This document shows positions 8,156 through 17,878 of a stretch of 44,930 nucleotides of DNA, piece by piece. How positions within the stretch are numbered: the stretch's first letter is position 1; each line of letters begins with the position of its first letter. This DNA is from Caballeronia grimmiae (GTDB lineage: Bacteria; Pseudomonadota; Gammaproteobacteria; Burkholderiales; Burkholderiaceae). The stretch covers positions 1-44,930 of the forward strand of contig NZ_JFHE01000043.1 in NCBI RefSeq assembly GCF_000698555.1, in the 5' to 3' direction. Position numbers and translations under genes: made by a program. Below the pieces are notes generated by a model. It saw only the letters and a program-made list of their open reading frames with translations, did no database searches and was not told the DNA's origin.

Positions 8156-11100
8156 ATGCTCAACGCAATTATCCGGTTCTCGCTGCGCTTTCGCGGCGTG
8201 ATCTATGCGCTGGCCGTCATCACGGCCGGCTACGGCCTCTACTCGCTCACCCGTGCGAAGCTCGATGTGTTTCCGGAGTTTGCTCCGCCCATGAGCATTG
8301 TCCAGACCGAGGCGCCCGGCCTCACCAGCGAGCAGGTGGAGACGCTCGTGACACAGCCGATCGAGAATGGCCTGGGCGGCATGGTGGGACTGCAATCGAT
8401 GCGCTCGAAATCGATGCAGGGCCTGTCCGCCATTACGCTCGTCTTCGACGGCCATGCGAACGTGATGCAGGTCCGCCAACTCGTCTCCGAGCGGGTGAGC
8501 GCGCTAGCCGCAGCCCTGCCGGCGGGTGTCATGCCGCCGAAGCTGCTGCCGCTCACCACCACGACGAGCGTGGTACGTACGATTGGACTGACGTCGAACA
8601 AGCACTCCCTGATGGCGCTGCATGACATTGCGCAGTGGACCATCAGGCCGCAGTTGCTCAGCTTGCCGGGCGTGGCTGACGTTATCGTCTTCGGCGGCCA
8701 GACGCGTCAACTCCAGATTCAGGTTGATTCCGCCAAGCTGATGCGCTACGGCATGACGATGCAGGACGTATTGGCTGCGGCGCGCGTATCGACTGGCGTG
8801 CGCGGCGCGGGTTTCATCGAGAACGATAACCAGCGCATCGCCGTCAACACCGACGGCCAGATCTCCACACCTGAAAAGCTCGCCGCGATCGTGCTGCATT
8901 GGAGCAATGGCGCCGCTGTGCGACTCGCCGATGTCGCGACGGTGACCTGGGCACCGGCGCCCGCGATGGGCGCCGCCTCGATCATGGGTCAGCCGGGCGT
9001 GATGCTGGTGCTCGAGAGTCAGTACGGCACCAATACGATGGCGGTCACGAAGAACATCGAGCAAACCCTGTCGACCCTGGCGCCGGTCCTTCGAAAGGAG
9101 GGCATAGACGTGAACGCCGATGTGTTCCGGCCCGCGAATTTCATTGATGCATCGGTGAGTCACTTGCGCACGGCGTTGCTCGTCGGTGCCGTGCTGGTCG
9201 TTGTCGTACTTTTCCTGTTTCTTCTCAACCTTCGCACAGCGGTGATTTCCGCGGTGGCCATTCCGCTGTCGCTGCTCGTCGCGATCATCGTGCTGACCTC
9301 GTTCGGCCTGAGCCTTAACACGATGACGCTGGGCGGTCTTGCCATTGCGCTGGGCGAAGTCGTCGACGACGCCATCATCGATGTCGAAAACATCTATCGC
9401 CGCTTGCGGGACAACCGCGGCCTGCCGAAGCCAATGCCCGCGTTTCGCGTGGTGCTGCGTGCGTCGCTCGAGGTTCGCAGCGCCGTAGTGTTTGCCACCT
9501 TCATCGTGATGTTGATTTTTCTGCCTGTGCTCACGCTGTCAGGCGTCGCCGGCAAGCTGTTCGCGCCGCTGGGCATCGCTTACATCCTCGCCGTGCTCGC
9601 GTCGCTCTGCGTGGCGCTGACTCTGACGCCCGCGATGGCGCTCGCGCTGCTTGCGCGCGGCTCATTGCCAAAAGACGAGCCGCGGCTGATCGCCCGCATG
9701 AAGGTCCGCTACGTGGCGATGCTCGTGAAGGTCGAGCAACGCGTGAAAACGGTCATGATCGTTGTCGCACTGATGTGCGTCGCGGCGCTCGCTTGGGTGC
9801 CGTTCATGAACGGCAGCTTCATTCCGGAGCTGCGCGAGGGCCACTTCATCGTCCACATGGGTCTGGCTCCCGGCACGTCGCTCGCTGAATCGATGCGCAT
9901 CGGCACCCAGGTTTCGCATGCCCTGATGCAGGTTCCAGGCGTGCGTCTCGTCGCTCAACGCGCGGGTCGCGCCAACGAGGTTGTCGATCCCGTGGGCGTG
10001 CAACTCTCCGAGTTCGAAGTCGATCTCAAACCCATGAGCCCATCAGATCAGAGCTGGGCGCTCTATCGCATCAATCAGGCGCTTGCACGCTTCCCCGGGC
10101 TCACGACGTCCGTCAACACGTTTCTCGTCGAGCGCATTGACGAGACGATTTCAGGTGTGACCGCTCCGGTCGTGGTCAATGTGTTCGGCGACAACCTCGA
10201 TGTGATCGATCGCAAGGCGCAGGAGATCGCACGCGTGCTGGGGGCGATACGGGGCGCGGCGAGTGTACGCGTGGAATCGCCACCCGGCATTCCTGAGCTC
10301 GACGTGAAGCTGCACCCCGAACAGTTGAACCGTTACGGGTTCAGGCCGCTGGAAGTGCTCGACGCGATCCAGTTGGCGTACCAGGGCACGACCGTGTCGC
10401 AAATTTATCAGGGTAGCCGCACCTACGATGTCGCGGTGATGCTTGCGCCTCGTGATCGCGCCGCACTCGACAGCGTCGGCGCGCTGATGCTGCGCAACCC
10501 GGATGGACTTGCCGTGCCGCTGCGTGATCTCGCGTCGATTCGCCAGGTCTCGGGCCGCTATCAGATAACTCACGACGGCGGGCGGCGCATGCAGACGGTG
10601 TCGGTCAACCTTGGCAGCCGGGCGGTGAGTGATTTCGTCACGGAGGCACAGGGCCGTTTGAGTCACGAAGTCACCATGCCGCAGGGAACGTACGCGGTGT
10701 TTGCTGGTGAGAGCGAAGCGCGCGCGCAGTCCCAGCATGACCTGCTGATCTACGGCGCCATGTCGCTGATCGGCATTGCGTTGCTGCTTTTTTTTGCGCT
10801 CAAAAGCCGGCGCGGCGTGCTGCTGGTTATGACGAATCTGCCGTTTGCACTTGTGGGCGGCGTGCTCGGCGTCGTGATGACAGGCGCGAATTTGTCCCTC
10901 GGCAGCATGGTCGGATTCGTTACGCTGTTCGGCATTTCCCTGCGCAACTCGATCATGCTGATCAGCCACTACGAGCACCTCGTACATGTGGAGGGACAGC
11001 CATGGAACCGCGATACGGCCGTTCGCGGCGCCTCCGAACGTCTCGTGCCGATTCTGATGACCGCACTGGTCACCGCGCTGGCGCTTCTGCCGCTCGCCGT

Positions 11101-11284
11101 AACAAGCGGTGCGGCCGGCAACGAGATCGAAGGGCCGATGGCGGTCGTGATCCTCGGCGGGCTGATTACATCTACCGCGTTGAACCTGATCGTATTGCCG
11201 ACGCTGGCCTTGCGCTATGGACGTTTCGAGCGAGATGAACTTGCTGAACCCGCCGCCAGCGGCGGCGCAATCGTGGAGCAGTGA
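8156..11284 (+). CDS. RND efflux permease, CzcA/CusA (heavy-metal) group
   Basis: A 1042-residue proton-driven RND pump, the full length for the family. It has the duplicated layout: a first membrane helix, a large periplasmic porter loop, a block of helices around residues 335-500, a second loop, and a final helix block from about 860. The fourth-helix region reads AIALGEVVDDAIIDVEN, with paired aspartates and a glutamate in the place where heavy-metal RND pumps carry their proton-relay acids. CzcA/CusA-like pumps export metal cations; the exact ion cannot be read from the sequence, and an organic substrate is possible. The start at 8156 leaves 42 bases after the adaptor. The stop overlaps the ATG of the next small gene. 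Confidence 0.9.
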   Translation: MLNAIIRFSLRFRGVIYALAVITAGYGLYSLTRAKLDVFPEFAPPMSIVQTEAPGLTSEQVETLVTQPIENGLGGMVGLQSMRSKSMQGLSAITLVFDGHANVMQVRQLVSERVSALAAALPAGVMPPKLLPLTTTTSVVRTIGLTSNKHSLMALHDIAQWTIRPQLLSLPGVADVIVFGGQTRQLQIQVDSAKLMRYGMTMQDVLAAARVSTGVRGAGFIENDNQRIAVNTDGQISTPEKLAAIVLHWSNGAAVRLADVATVTWAPAPAMGAASIMGQPGVMLVLESQYGTNTMAVTKNIEQTLSTLAPVLRKEGIDVNADVFRPANFIDASVSHLRTALLVGAVLVVVVLFLFLLNLRTAVISAVAIPLSLLVAIIVLTSFGLSLNTMTLGGLAIALGEVVDDAIIDVENIYRRLRDNRGLPKPMPAFRVVLRASLEVRSAVVFATFIVMLIFLPVLTLSGVAGKLFAPLGIAYILAVLASLCVALTLTPAMALALLARGSLPKDEPRLIARMKVRYVAMLVKVEQRVKTVMIVVALMCVAALAWVPFMNGSFIPELREGHFIVHMGLAPGTSLAESMRIGTQVSHALMQVPGVRLVAQRAGRANEVVDPVGVQLSEFEVDLKPMSPSDQSWALYRINQALARFPGLTTSVNTFLVERIDETISGVTAPVVVNVFGDNLDVIDRKAQEIARVLGAIRGAASVRVESPPGIPELDVKLHPEQLNRYGFRPLEVLDAIQLAYQGTTVSQIYQGSRTYDVAVMLAPRDRAALDSVGALMLRNPDGLAVPLRDLASIRQVSGRYQITHDGGRRMQTVSVNLGSRAVSDFVTEAQGRLSHEVTMPQGTYAVFAGESEARAQSQHDLLIYGAMSLIGIALLLFFALKSRRGVLLVMTNLPFALVGGVLGVVMTGANLSLGSMVGFVTLFGISLRNSIMLISHYEHLVHVEGQPWNRDTAVRGASERLVPILMTALVTALALLPLAVTSGAAGNEIEGPMAVVILGGLITSTALNLIVLPTLALRYGRFERDELAEPAASGGAIVEQ

Positions 11285-11565
11285 TGTCCATCCATGCCTT
11301 GTTGATGTCGCTCAGCGAACGTCCCTTTCTCATGCTTGCCGTGGTGTGCGCCGCCAGTACGGAGTTTGCGGCGATCGGCGCCTTCGTTTCGACAGGCGTT
11401 GTCATGTTCGTCGCAGGCGCGCTGATCGGCGCAGGGGCGGTGAATGCCTGGCTGACACGGCGGCAAGCGCGTTGTGCTAGCCCCGTTCGTCGCCCTCTGG
11501 CGGGGCCTCGGGGCCCGCACACATCGCGCCCGGTATTCTGTTCGTATCAAACAAAAGTGAGCTGA
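11284..11565 (+). CDS. Small membrane protein at the end of the efflux operon
   Basis: A 93-residue product whose ATG overlaps the pump stop as TGATG, implying translational coupling. Residues about 13-50 form two hydrophobic segments (MLAVVCAASTEFAAIGAFV and VVMFVAGALIGAGAV), followed by a basic tail. No family was recognised. Small membrane partners that tune RND pumps are known elsewhere (for example AcrZ with AcrB), so an accessory role is conceivable, but only the coupling and the hydrophobic profile support this. The basic C-terminal half falls in a GGGGCC-rich stretch and looks less protein-like than the N-terminal half. Confidence 0.5.
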   Translation: MSIHALLMSLSERPFLMLAVVCAASTEFAAIGAFVSTGVVMFVAGALIGAGAVNAWLTRRQARCASPVRRPLAGPRGPHTSRPVFCSYQTKVS

Positions 11566-11790
11566 TAGGTCCCGGGAGCGTTTTTCGCAGTCGAATGTCT
11601 GCTTATGTCGGCACCGAGAACTTGGCGGCGACACCGGCGGTCGTTTGCTCTTGCAACGCGCGCGGTCGGTCGTTTCGCCGGGCGCGGGCTCCTACTCGAA
11701 ACCTTCCGGATAAATGGTCGCGCTTGGTCTATGTTGATGTTAACTGCCTTGTAGGTGGTGGACGTTGACGTACGTAGACGGGGACATGAC

Positions 11791-14142
11791 ATGCGCAGCC
11801 GTTCCGCATCAATGAACAGACGGGTGAGAACGCCTCGTCCGGTTCAAGCAAAGGCGCTTCGCCGCACTGCAACCGTCTTGCTCGGGGCGGGACTCGCGGT
11901 CGCTTGCAATGTATGGGCGGCGGCTCCCTTGCCGAGCGGAGGAAAGTTCGTCGCGGGGGCCGGTGCGATAACTTTCACGGGCGCACGGTTGACCGTCACG
12001 CAGTCGACATCGCGCGCCGTCATCGACTGGTGCAGTTTCTCCATCGACAAAGACCATGCTGTCATGATCCAGAACGGTTCGGGCGCGACGCTAAGCCGCG
12101 TGACCGGCGCAGAACAGTCCGTGCTCAGAGGATCCCTGAGCGCGACCGGTAGCTTCTATCTGATCAACCCGCAGGGCGTCCTCGTCGGCCCGAGCGGAGT
12201 CGTGACTACGGGCGGGCGCTTCGTCGCGTCCGCGCTGGATATCAGCAACGACGCCTTCATGGCAGGCGGTCCGCTCACTTTCACCGGCAGTGGCACTGGC
12301 GTCGTCTTGAACCTTGGCAAGATCACCTCCACTGGCGGCGACGTGTTCCTGATCGCGCGCAAGCTCGTCGAGAACGACGGCACGATCAGCGCCCCGTCCG
12401 GCTCGGCGGAACTGGCGGCCGGCGACCAGGTGCTGGTGCGCGGCACCACCGGTCTGCCGCAGACCTTCGTGCAATCGACGGGCAGCCGCGGCGATGTCGT
12501 CGACAAAGGGACGATCGCCGCGGCCCAGATTGCGCTGCAGGCTGCGGATGGCAAAGTGTACGCGCTCGCGGGCAACACGAATGCTTTGCGCGCCACAGGC
12601 ACGGCGACTCGCGACGGTCACGTATGGCTCATCGCCAATGACGGCACGGCGCACGTCCACGGCCGAATCGAAGCAACGAATCCGGTTGGCGGCGGAACCG
12701 TCGACACCAAGGGCGCGGCGCTGCATCTCGACAATGCCGATGTTCACGCGGCGAACTGGAATCTGAATGCGCCGGTGTTCAACGTCGGCCCGTTGACGAC
12801 GGCGGCGCTGCTTAGTCAGTCGGGGCAGGGCACGTCACTGACGCTCGTCGCCTCCCGAGGCGACATCGTGATGGAACAGACGATGCGCTGGGCCGGCAAC
12901 GCATCCCTCACGCTCAACGCCGCGGGTTCGGTCACGGTCGGTCCAATGGCGACGCTTGCCAATAGCGGGACGGCCAATCTGCTTCTGCGCGCCGACATGG
13001 GCGGGCAGAACAACGGAGGCGGCGTCGCGAATCTCGGCACCATCGACTGGTCGAAGAGTTCGGGGCTCGTGTCGAGTTACCACGATGGCAACGGGCTAGA
13101 TGTAGCCGGATACACAAAGAGCAATGCCACATGGACTGTTCCGGCATACAGTGGCATCCGAAGCCAGTTCACGGACTACGTGCTGGTCGACTCGTTGGAC
13201 GACCTGAACAAGATCTCGCAGCGTCTTGGCGGAACCTACGCGCTGGGCCGCGACATCGATGCGAGTCCTGCCGCCAACAACTTCCAGCCCATAGATACTG
13301 GAACGGCGAATGGCTTCATAGGGCAACTAGACGGTCTCGGACACACCATTGCCAACGTCGGCATTTTCTCCGAGGATGATGTCACTGATCGCTCTGGCGC
13401 CGGCCTTTTTTCAACCATCGGCAACACTGGCGTCGTGCGCAATCTCAAGCTCGCCAACGAGCGCATAACCGTGTACTTCGTCCCTGCAGGCGGGCTCGCT
13501 GCCCGGTCGTCCGGGCTGGTGTCGAACGTCTATGCTGACGGTATTGTGATGGACGTGGCAAGCGGACCTTCTGCCGGGTTGATAGGAACGAATTCCGGTG
13601 TGATATATCGTGCGGGCAGCAATGTCGCGGTCTCGGGGTCTGGCGGGTCCGGCGGGCTCGTCGGTAACAACAGCGGGACCATTCTGCAATCGTTCGCGAC
13701 AGGTAGCGCCGGTGGCGGTTCGCATTCATCGGCCGGCGGACTGGCAGCCAGCAATTCGGGATTGATCCGGCAATCCTATTCGACGGCATCGGTATCGGCC
13801 TTTAGTGGTCAGGGCGGATTGGTCGACTCCAACAGCGGTACGATCGAGCAGTCGTTCGCAAGCGGCCCAGTCAATACGTTCCCGCTGCCGTTCTACAGGG
13901 GCGGCATCGCAGAATATAACGCCGGCAAGATCGCCGCCGACGTTTTCTGGGACCGCGATAAATCGGGACAATCGTCCGGAGTCGGAATGGGGACATCCGT
14001 GAGCACGGCCAATGGCCTCACGACCGGACAGATGAGCGTAGCGGCCAGCTTCGGCCCGACGTGGGATTTCGGCGCTGGCGGGACCTGGGTGATATTGCCG
14101 AACACCACGCACCCGATACTGAGATGGCAACTACAGCAATAG
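11791..14142 (+). CDS. Filamentous-haemagglutinin-like exoprotein (TPS domain plus GLUG repeats)
   Basis: A secreted protein of about 783 residues. After a basic N-terminus and a hydrophobic signal (TVLLGAGLAVACNVWA) comes a haemagglutination-activity/TPS secretion domain. Its beta-helix phrases include VIDWCSFSIDKDHAVMIQN, SFYLINPQGVLVGPSGVVTT and ISAPSGSAELAAGDQVLVRG. The C-terminal third has GLUG-type repeats such as GGLVGNNSGTILQSFATG and GGLVDSNSGTIEQSFASGPV. Such proteins are exported across the outer membrane by a TpsB/FhaC pore and serve in adhesion; no tpsB gene is in the window. The ATG at 11791 was chosen because it precedes the signal sequence; an ATG at 11812 is also possible. 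At this size it is a small member of the family. Confidence 0.82.
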   Translation: MRSRSASMNRRVRTPRPVQAKALRRTATVLLGAGLAVACNVWAAAPLPSGGKFVAGAGAITFTGARLTVTQSTSRAVIDWCSFSIDKDHAVMIQNGSGATLSRVTGAEQSVLRGSLSATGSFYLINPQGVLVGPSGVVTTGGRFVASALDISNDAFMAGGPLTFTGSGTGVVLNLGKITSTGGDVFLIARKLVENDGTISAPSGSAELAAGDQVLVRGTTGLPQTFVQSTGSRGDVVDKGTIAAAQIALQAADGKVYALAGNTNALRATGTATRDGHVWLIANDGTAHVHGRIEATNPVGGGTVDTKGAALHLDNADVHAANWNLNAPVFNVGPLTTAALLSQSGQGTSLTLVASRGDIVMEQTMRWAGNASLTLNAAGSVTVGPMATLANSGTANLLLRADMGGQNNGGGVANLGTIDWSKSSGLVSSYHDGNGLDVAGYTKSNATWTVPAYSGIRSQFTDYVLVDSLDDLNKISQRLGGTYALGRDIDASPAANNFQPIDTGTANGFIGQLDGLGHTIANVGIFSEDDVTDRSGAGLFSTIGNTGVVRNLKLANERITVYFVPAGGLAARSSGLVSNVYADGIVMDVASGPSAGLIGTNSGVIYRAGSNVAVSGSGGSGGLVGNNSGTILQSFATGSAGGGSHSSAGGLAASNSGLIRQSYSTASVSAFSGQGGLVDSNSGTIEQSFASGPVNTFPLPFYRGGIAEYNAGKIAADVFWDRDKSGQSSGVGMGTSVSTANGLTTGQMSVAASFGPTWDFGAGGTWVILPNTTHPILRWQLQQ

Positions 14143-15063
14143 CTTGCGTTCCTTACGCCAACTCTATCGACGCTAACCGCGCGGTTCGCTCCCTCACACG
14201 ACGCCCGCTCGATCGACGGTCACTGCATGGGCAGCGTCACAGGTCGCGCCACCGTGACAGCGGTCAGCGCGACCCAACGCCCGTGATTGCCGGGCGAGCC
14301 AACGAGCGGTGACGTCGCGAGCATGAATCTGCCTGACCACATCGCGCGCATCACGCGGGTCAGCATGGCCTCCGTGCCAGGCCTAAGCCTCTTATCAGGC
14401 TCACAGATGAGAGCAACTATCGACGGCGCAAACCGCTGTTAGACGCCGTGGACCGAACGCATTGGGGCAACTTGATCGCGATACACACTGGGCCGATCGA
14501 TTATTTTCCCATACTGGGTGACGGTTGCACTTCCGATCGCAGCCATTCACAAGGCCATGAGCCGAACGGCCGGAAGCGGTCGGTTTGGCCAATCGCCCGC
14601 GACGGACAGCAAGCGGCCATCTCCGGCCGTTCAGAGGGCAGGGTTTTCGAACGATCGAGCGTCCCTTACGCGTCGGAAGCCTGTGCTTGATCCGAAAGCG
14701 CTACCGAGCGGGAACGAGTTGAACGCAGTCCATCGATGAAACAGGACCAGACTACAAGCTTCTTTCTCGCGTCCCCACGCGCCTCAGACAGCTTTTCCCC
14801 GGATCTTGCCATCGCTTGCCGGGCGGCCCTTAAGATAACCGATCACCCCGCGAAGCCGACGTGCCGACGAAGGATGCGTGCCTTCTGCGCTCGGCGTTAG
14901 CGCTGTGCGCACCAACAAGTGGCACGAACATTCTGAACCGACGCGTTGGGCCGGAATTGAGCTTGGTTATCCTCAAGATTGAAGTATCTCTTGGAAGTCA
15001 CGCATGGCCGCCTAGAATTCAGCGTGCCCCTCAATGAGATTCAAGCGAACCTGGAGCTAAGCG
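14143..15063. other. 920-base stretch without a supported gene, with one inverted repeat
   Basis: Short frames here have no recognisable domain or ribosome site. GAACGGCCGGA at 14564-14574 and its exact complement TCCGGCCGTTC at 14622-14632 form an 11-bp inverted repeat 47 bases apart. The DNA between them is rich in CGGCC words. The right end is the leader of the BON-domain gene. Confidence 0.55.
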
Positions 15064-15426
15064 ATGAAGACGATCAATGTGCTCAGACTTGCCGCGATCG
15101 CCCTGGCGACCGTGTTTTCCGTCAACGTTTGGCCGCAAACGGCCGGCACCACCGCCGCCTCAGGCGCGCCGTCCGCGAGTGCGGGAATGTCGAAGAAGCA
15201 AATTCGTACAGCCAACAGGGCGCTCAGCCGGAAAGTGTCCCAGGCGCTTCAGAAAGGCGGCGTTCAGACGAACGGCATCAGCGTAATCGCGAAAAACGGT
15301 GTAATCACGCTCAGCGGGCACGCTGCCGATCAGACCCAGATCGACAAGGCCGCCGCTATCGCGAAAACCGTGGATGGCGTCTCCTCGGTGAAGAACGTTC
15401 TGACGGTCCAGTATGGAGGGCAGTAA
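15064..15426 (+). CDS. Exported BON-domain protein
   Basis: A 120-residue protein with a cleavable signal peptide (basic start, then LAAIALATVFSVNVWP) and a single BON domain over about residues 49-118. That domain shows the usual pattern: VSQALQKGGVQTNGISVIAKN, the turn GVITLSGHAADQ, and the end VDGVSSVKNVLTV. BON domains bind phospholipid or peptidoglycan-associated surfaces and are found in OsmY-type periplasmic stress proteins; a similar protective role is likely but not shown. The start follows GGAG about eight bases upstream. It stands alone, with no operon partner, so it is probably controlled by its own promoter. Confidence 0.85.
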   Translation: MKTINVLRLAAIALATVFSVNVWPQTAGTTAASGAPSASAGMSKKQIRTANRALSRKVSQALQKGGVQTNGISVIAKNGVITLSGHAADQTQIDKAAAIAKTVDGVSSVKNVLTVQYGGQ

Positions 15427-15644
15427 GCTCCACGCCGCCGGGACTGAAGGATTCGATCTCACCACCTCGTGAATACGGAAGCGACCACCCCTTATTCTGT
15501 ACAGCGAAGATTGATCAGGCTGACGCTCTATGACGCGCCGTCTGGGCTGACACCGCTACATCGGGAAAGGGGTTCGCCGTCCCGGCTTTCATGGTGCGCA
15601 CCGTCGCGCTCGCGCCTATCTTTCCACCAGCCTTCAGCCGACTT

Positions 15645-16001
15645 TCAAGCCGATTCGCTCAATGCGGGTTCATTGGCGACCTGCTTGATGACCGCCTCCA
15701 TTAGGCCCGGAAAGCGCGCATCTAGATCCGCGCGCCGCAATGAATTCTGGTGCACGGTGCCGGCAACACGCGTGCGCACCAGACCGGCTTCGCGCAGAAT
15801 TCGGAAATGATGGGAGACGCTCGACTTCGGGCGTCCACCGTCGAGGTCGCCGCAGGTGGCTTCGTCGACCGTTGCAAGTCGACGGACGATCTCAAGGCGC
15901 ACCGGGTCGCTCAGCGCGTGGAAGAGCCGCGCTAGCGTGAAGTCCTCGGCGCCAGGATGGGAATAAGTGCGCATTGTGCAAAAGGTAGAGGTTTCTGCCA
16001 T
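15645..16001 (-). CDS. ArsR-family transcriptional regulator
   Basis: A winged-helix repressor of about 118 residues. It shows the family phrases LFHALSDPVRLEIVRRLA, the recognition helix region SSVSHHFRILREAGLVR, and the wing RVAGTVHQNSLRR. There is no clear paired-cysteine metal site of the ArsR/SmtB kind: one cysteine sits in EATCGDL and another at the N-terminus, so it may sense a small molecule or redox change instead. The gene is divergent from the XenA-like reductase, and a perfect inverted repeat lies between their starts. ATG 16001 was chosen because it clears that repeat; ATG 15974 would also give a normal-length protein. Neither start has a good ribosome site. Confidence 0.85.
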   Translation of the reverse strand: MAETSTFCTMRTYSHPGAEDFTLARLFHALSDPVRLEIVRRLATVDEATCGDLDGGRPKSSVSHHFRILREAGLVRTRVAGTVHQNSLRRADLDARFPGLMEAVIKQVANEPALSESA

Positions 16002-16007
16002 ACTCAA

Positions 16008-16029
16008 TAGTTCGATATTCATCGAACTA
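16008..16029. promoter_or_regulatory. Perfect inverted repeat, probable ArsR-family operator
   Basis: TAGTTCGAT at 16008-16016 and ATCGAACTA at 16021-16029 are exact complements around the four-base centre ATTC. The site lies between the divergent regulator (start 16001) and the reductase (start 16063), so one bound dimer could control both promoters. Binding is predicted, not shown. Confidence 0.65.
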
Positions 16030-16062
16030 ACGTACAAGCCTTATCCAGAGGAGTTTAGCCTG

Positions 16063-17160
16063 ATGTCCGCATTATTTCAGCCCTACAAGCTCAAGGACGT
16101 TTCCCTGCGCAACCGCATCGCCATTCCGCCGATGTGCCAGTACACCGCCGAAGACGGTCTGATCAACGACTGGCACCGCGTGCACCTGGCCGGTCTGGCA
16201 CGCGGGGGCGCGGGGCTGGTGATCGTCGAGGCAACCGCGGTGTCGCCCGAGGGCCGGATTACACCGGGCTGTGCGGGCATCTGGACCGACGAGCAGGCGC
16301 AGGCGTTCGCGCCCGTGGTCGCATCGATCAAGGCAGCGGGCGCCGTGCCCGGCATTCAGATCGGTCACGCGGGCCGCAAAGCCAGCGCGAACCGGCCGTG
16401 GGAAGGTGACGACCATATCGCCGACAGCGATCCCCGGGGCTGGGCGACCCTCGCTCCGTCGGCGATTCCCTTCGGCGGCGGTCTGTCGAAAGTGCCCAAA
16501 GCGATGACGCTCGACGACATCGCGCGCGTTCGCGAAGACTTCGTCGCGGCTGCCAGGCGCGCGCTCGATGCCGGCTTCGAATGGCTCGAGTTGCACTTCG
16601 CGCACGGCTACCTCGGCCAGAGCTTCTTTTCCACACATTCCAATCAACGCGACGACGCATACGGCGGCAGCCTCGAGAACCGCAGCCGCTTCCTGCTGGA
16701 AACGCTGGCCGCAGTACGCAAGGTATGGCCTGAGCATCTGCCGTTGACGGCGAGATTCGGCGTGATCGAGTACGACGGACGCGACGAAGAAACCCTCGCT
16801 GAGTCGATTGAACTGGCGAAGAACTTCAAGCGCGAAGGGCTGGATATGCTGAGTGTCAGCGTGGGCTTCTCCACGCCGAAGGCGGCCATCCCGTGGGCGC
16901 CGGCGTTTCTTGCAACGATCGCGGAGCGTGTGCGCCGCGAGGCTGACATTGCCGTCTCATCGGCGTGGGGCATCGATACGCCGGAACTGGCCGACCGCTC
17001 CGTCAAGAACGGTCAGCTGGACCTGGTGATGGTCGGGCACGCGCATCTGGCCGATCCGCACTGGCCGTACCACGCGGCGAAGAAGCTCGGTATCGAACGA
17101 CCGTCGTGGACGCTGCCGGCGCCTTACGCGCATTGGCTCGAACGTTACGCGGTTGCTTGA
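16063..17160 (+). CDS. xenA: XenA-like old yellow enzyme (NADPH:flavin ene-reductase)
   Basis: A 365-residue FMN enzyme of the YqjM/XenA class. It matches Pseudomonas putida XenA closely in my recollection: PPMCQY places C25 and Y27, the redox-tuning cysteine and active-site tyrosine. ELHFAHGYL places H178, H181 and Y183, which bind the substrate carbonyl or nitro group. HAGRKASANRPWEGDDHIA and DDAYGGSLENRSRF are also present. Such enzymes use NAD(P)H to reduce activated C=C bonds, quinones, nitrate esters and nitroaromatics in the cytoplasm. The ATG at 16063 follows AGAGGAG nine bases upstream. The divergent ArsR-type regulator and the palindrome between them suggest induction by an electrophile. 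Confidence 0.92.
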   Translation: MSALFQPYKLKDVSLRNRIAIPPMCQYTAEDGLINDWHRVHLAGLARGGAGLVIVEATAVSPEGRITPGCAGIWTDEQAQAFAPVVASIKAAGAVPGIQIGHAGRKASANRPWEGDDHIADSDPRGWATLAPSAIPFGGGLSKVPKAMTLDDIARVREDFVAAARRALDAGFEWLELHFAHGYLGQSFFSTHSNQRDDAYGGSLENRSRFLLETLAAVRKVWPEHLPLTARFGVIEYDGRDEETLAESIELAKNFKREGLDMLSVSVGFSTPKAAIPWAPAFLATIAERVRREADIAVSSAWGIDTPELADRSVKNGQLDLVMVGHAHLADPHWPYHAAKKLGIERPSWTLPAPYAHWLERYAVA

Positions 17161-17878
17161 TTGAAGTCGACGCCGATCACGGCGGTTGCTGCTGATCTGA
17201 CCGGCGGCGCACGCATCGGGTCGGCGTTTCTCGCATAATCGTGAAATGAGTCGTGCTGCGGACACACGTCTGCAGCGCGACTCTATCCATTGCGAATACC
17301 TTGGATAAACGAAGCTGCACGGACCGCATGCACTCCATGCAAGCATCTCCCGTCGGACGGTAATGCCACCGCAAACTCATGCGCTTGCTCGTTGCCGCGT
17401 CCCCGGGCCGGGCTTTTCGAGCAATTAACCGTGTTTCGGCGTCGGACGCACCATTCAGCGGATCGGAATGACCGTTGCACTTCATCAAGAGACGTCCGGC
17501 CCATCGAGAGGCTTTACGTGCAGGCGCAACAGTTTTACGACCATCTCGACGCACTCGATGCACACGCGTTCGCAGGGAAGTCGCGCTCCCGGGGCACGGC
17601 CACACCGTGATCGACGATACACACGACCTGGCTTTGGTGCATCGCATAGATCATGGCCGATGAAGCGCAGCCTTCGGCAAGCGCCTCGCATGGCGTGACA
17701 AGAATAATCAGGCTTCTATCAAGGCAATCCTGTGGGACATGGACTGACACGCTCATCGGGACATTTCGATCGTTCCGTGCCCGAGCGCATCGAGCCGATC
17801 CCTGGCCTGTCGACGATGCATCGCCGCGCCGATGGTGCTACGACGTGACGAAGCGTGCGCACCGGGGCAGGGCACCGG
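17161..17878. other. 718-base stretch without a supported gene
   Basis: Downstream of both the xenA-like gene and the convergent LacI-type gene. Several short overlapping frames occur on both strands, none with a recognisable domain. No clear terminator with a T run was found. Confidence 0.55.

Noticed and set aside
17290..17756. Overlapping frames on both strands between xenA and the LacI gene
   Set aside because: None has a ribosome site or a domain, and they overlap each other in several frames.
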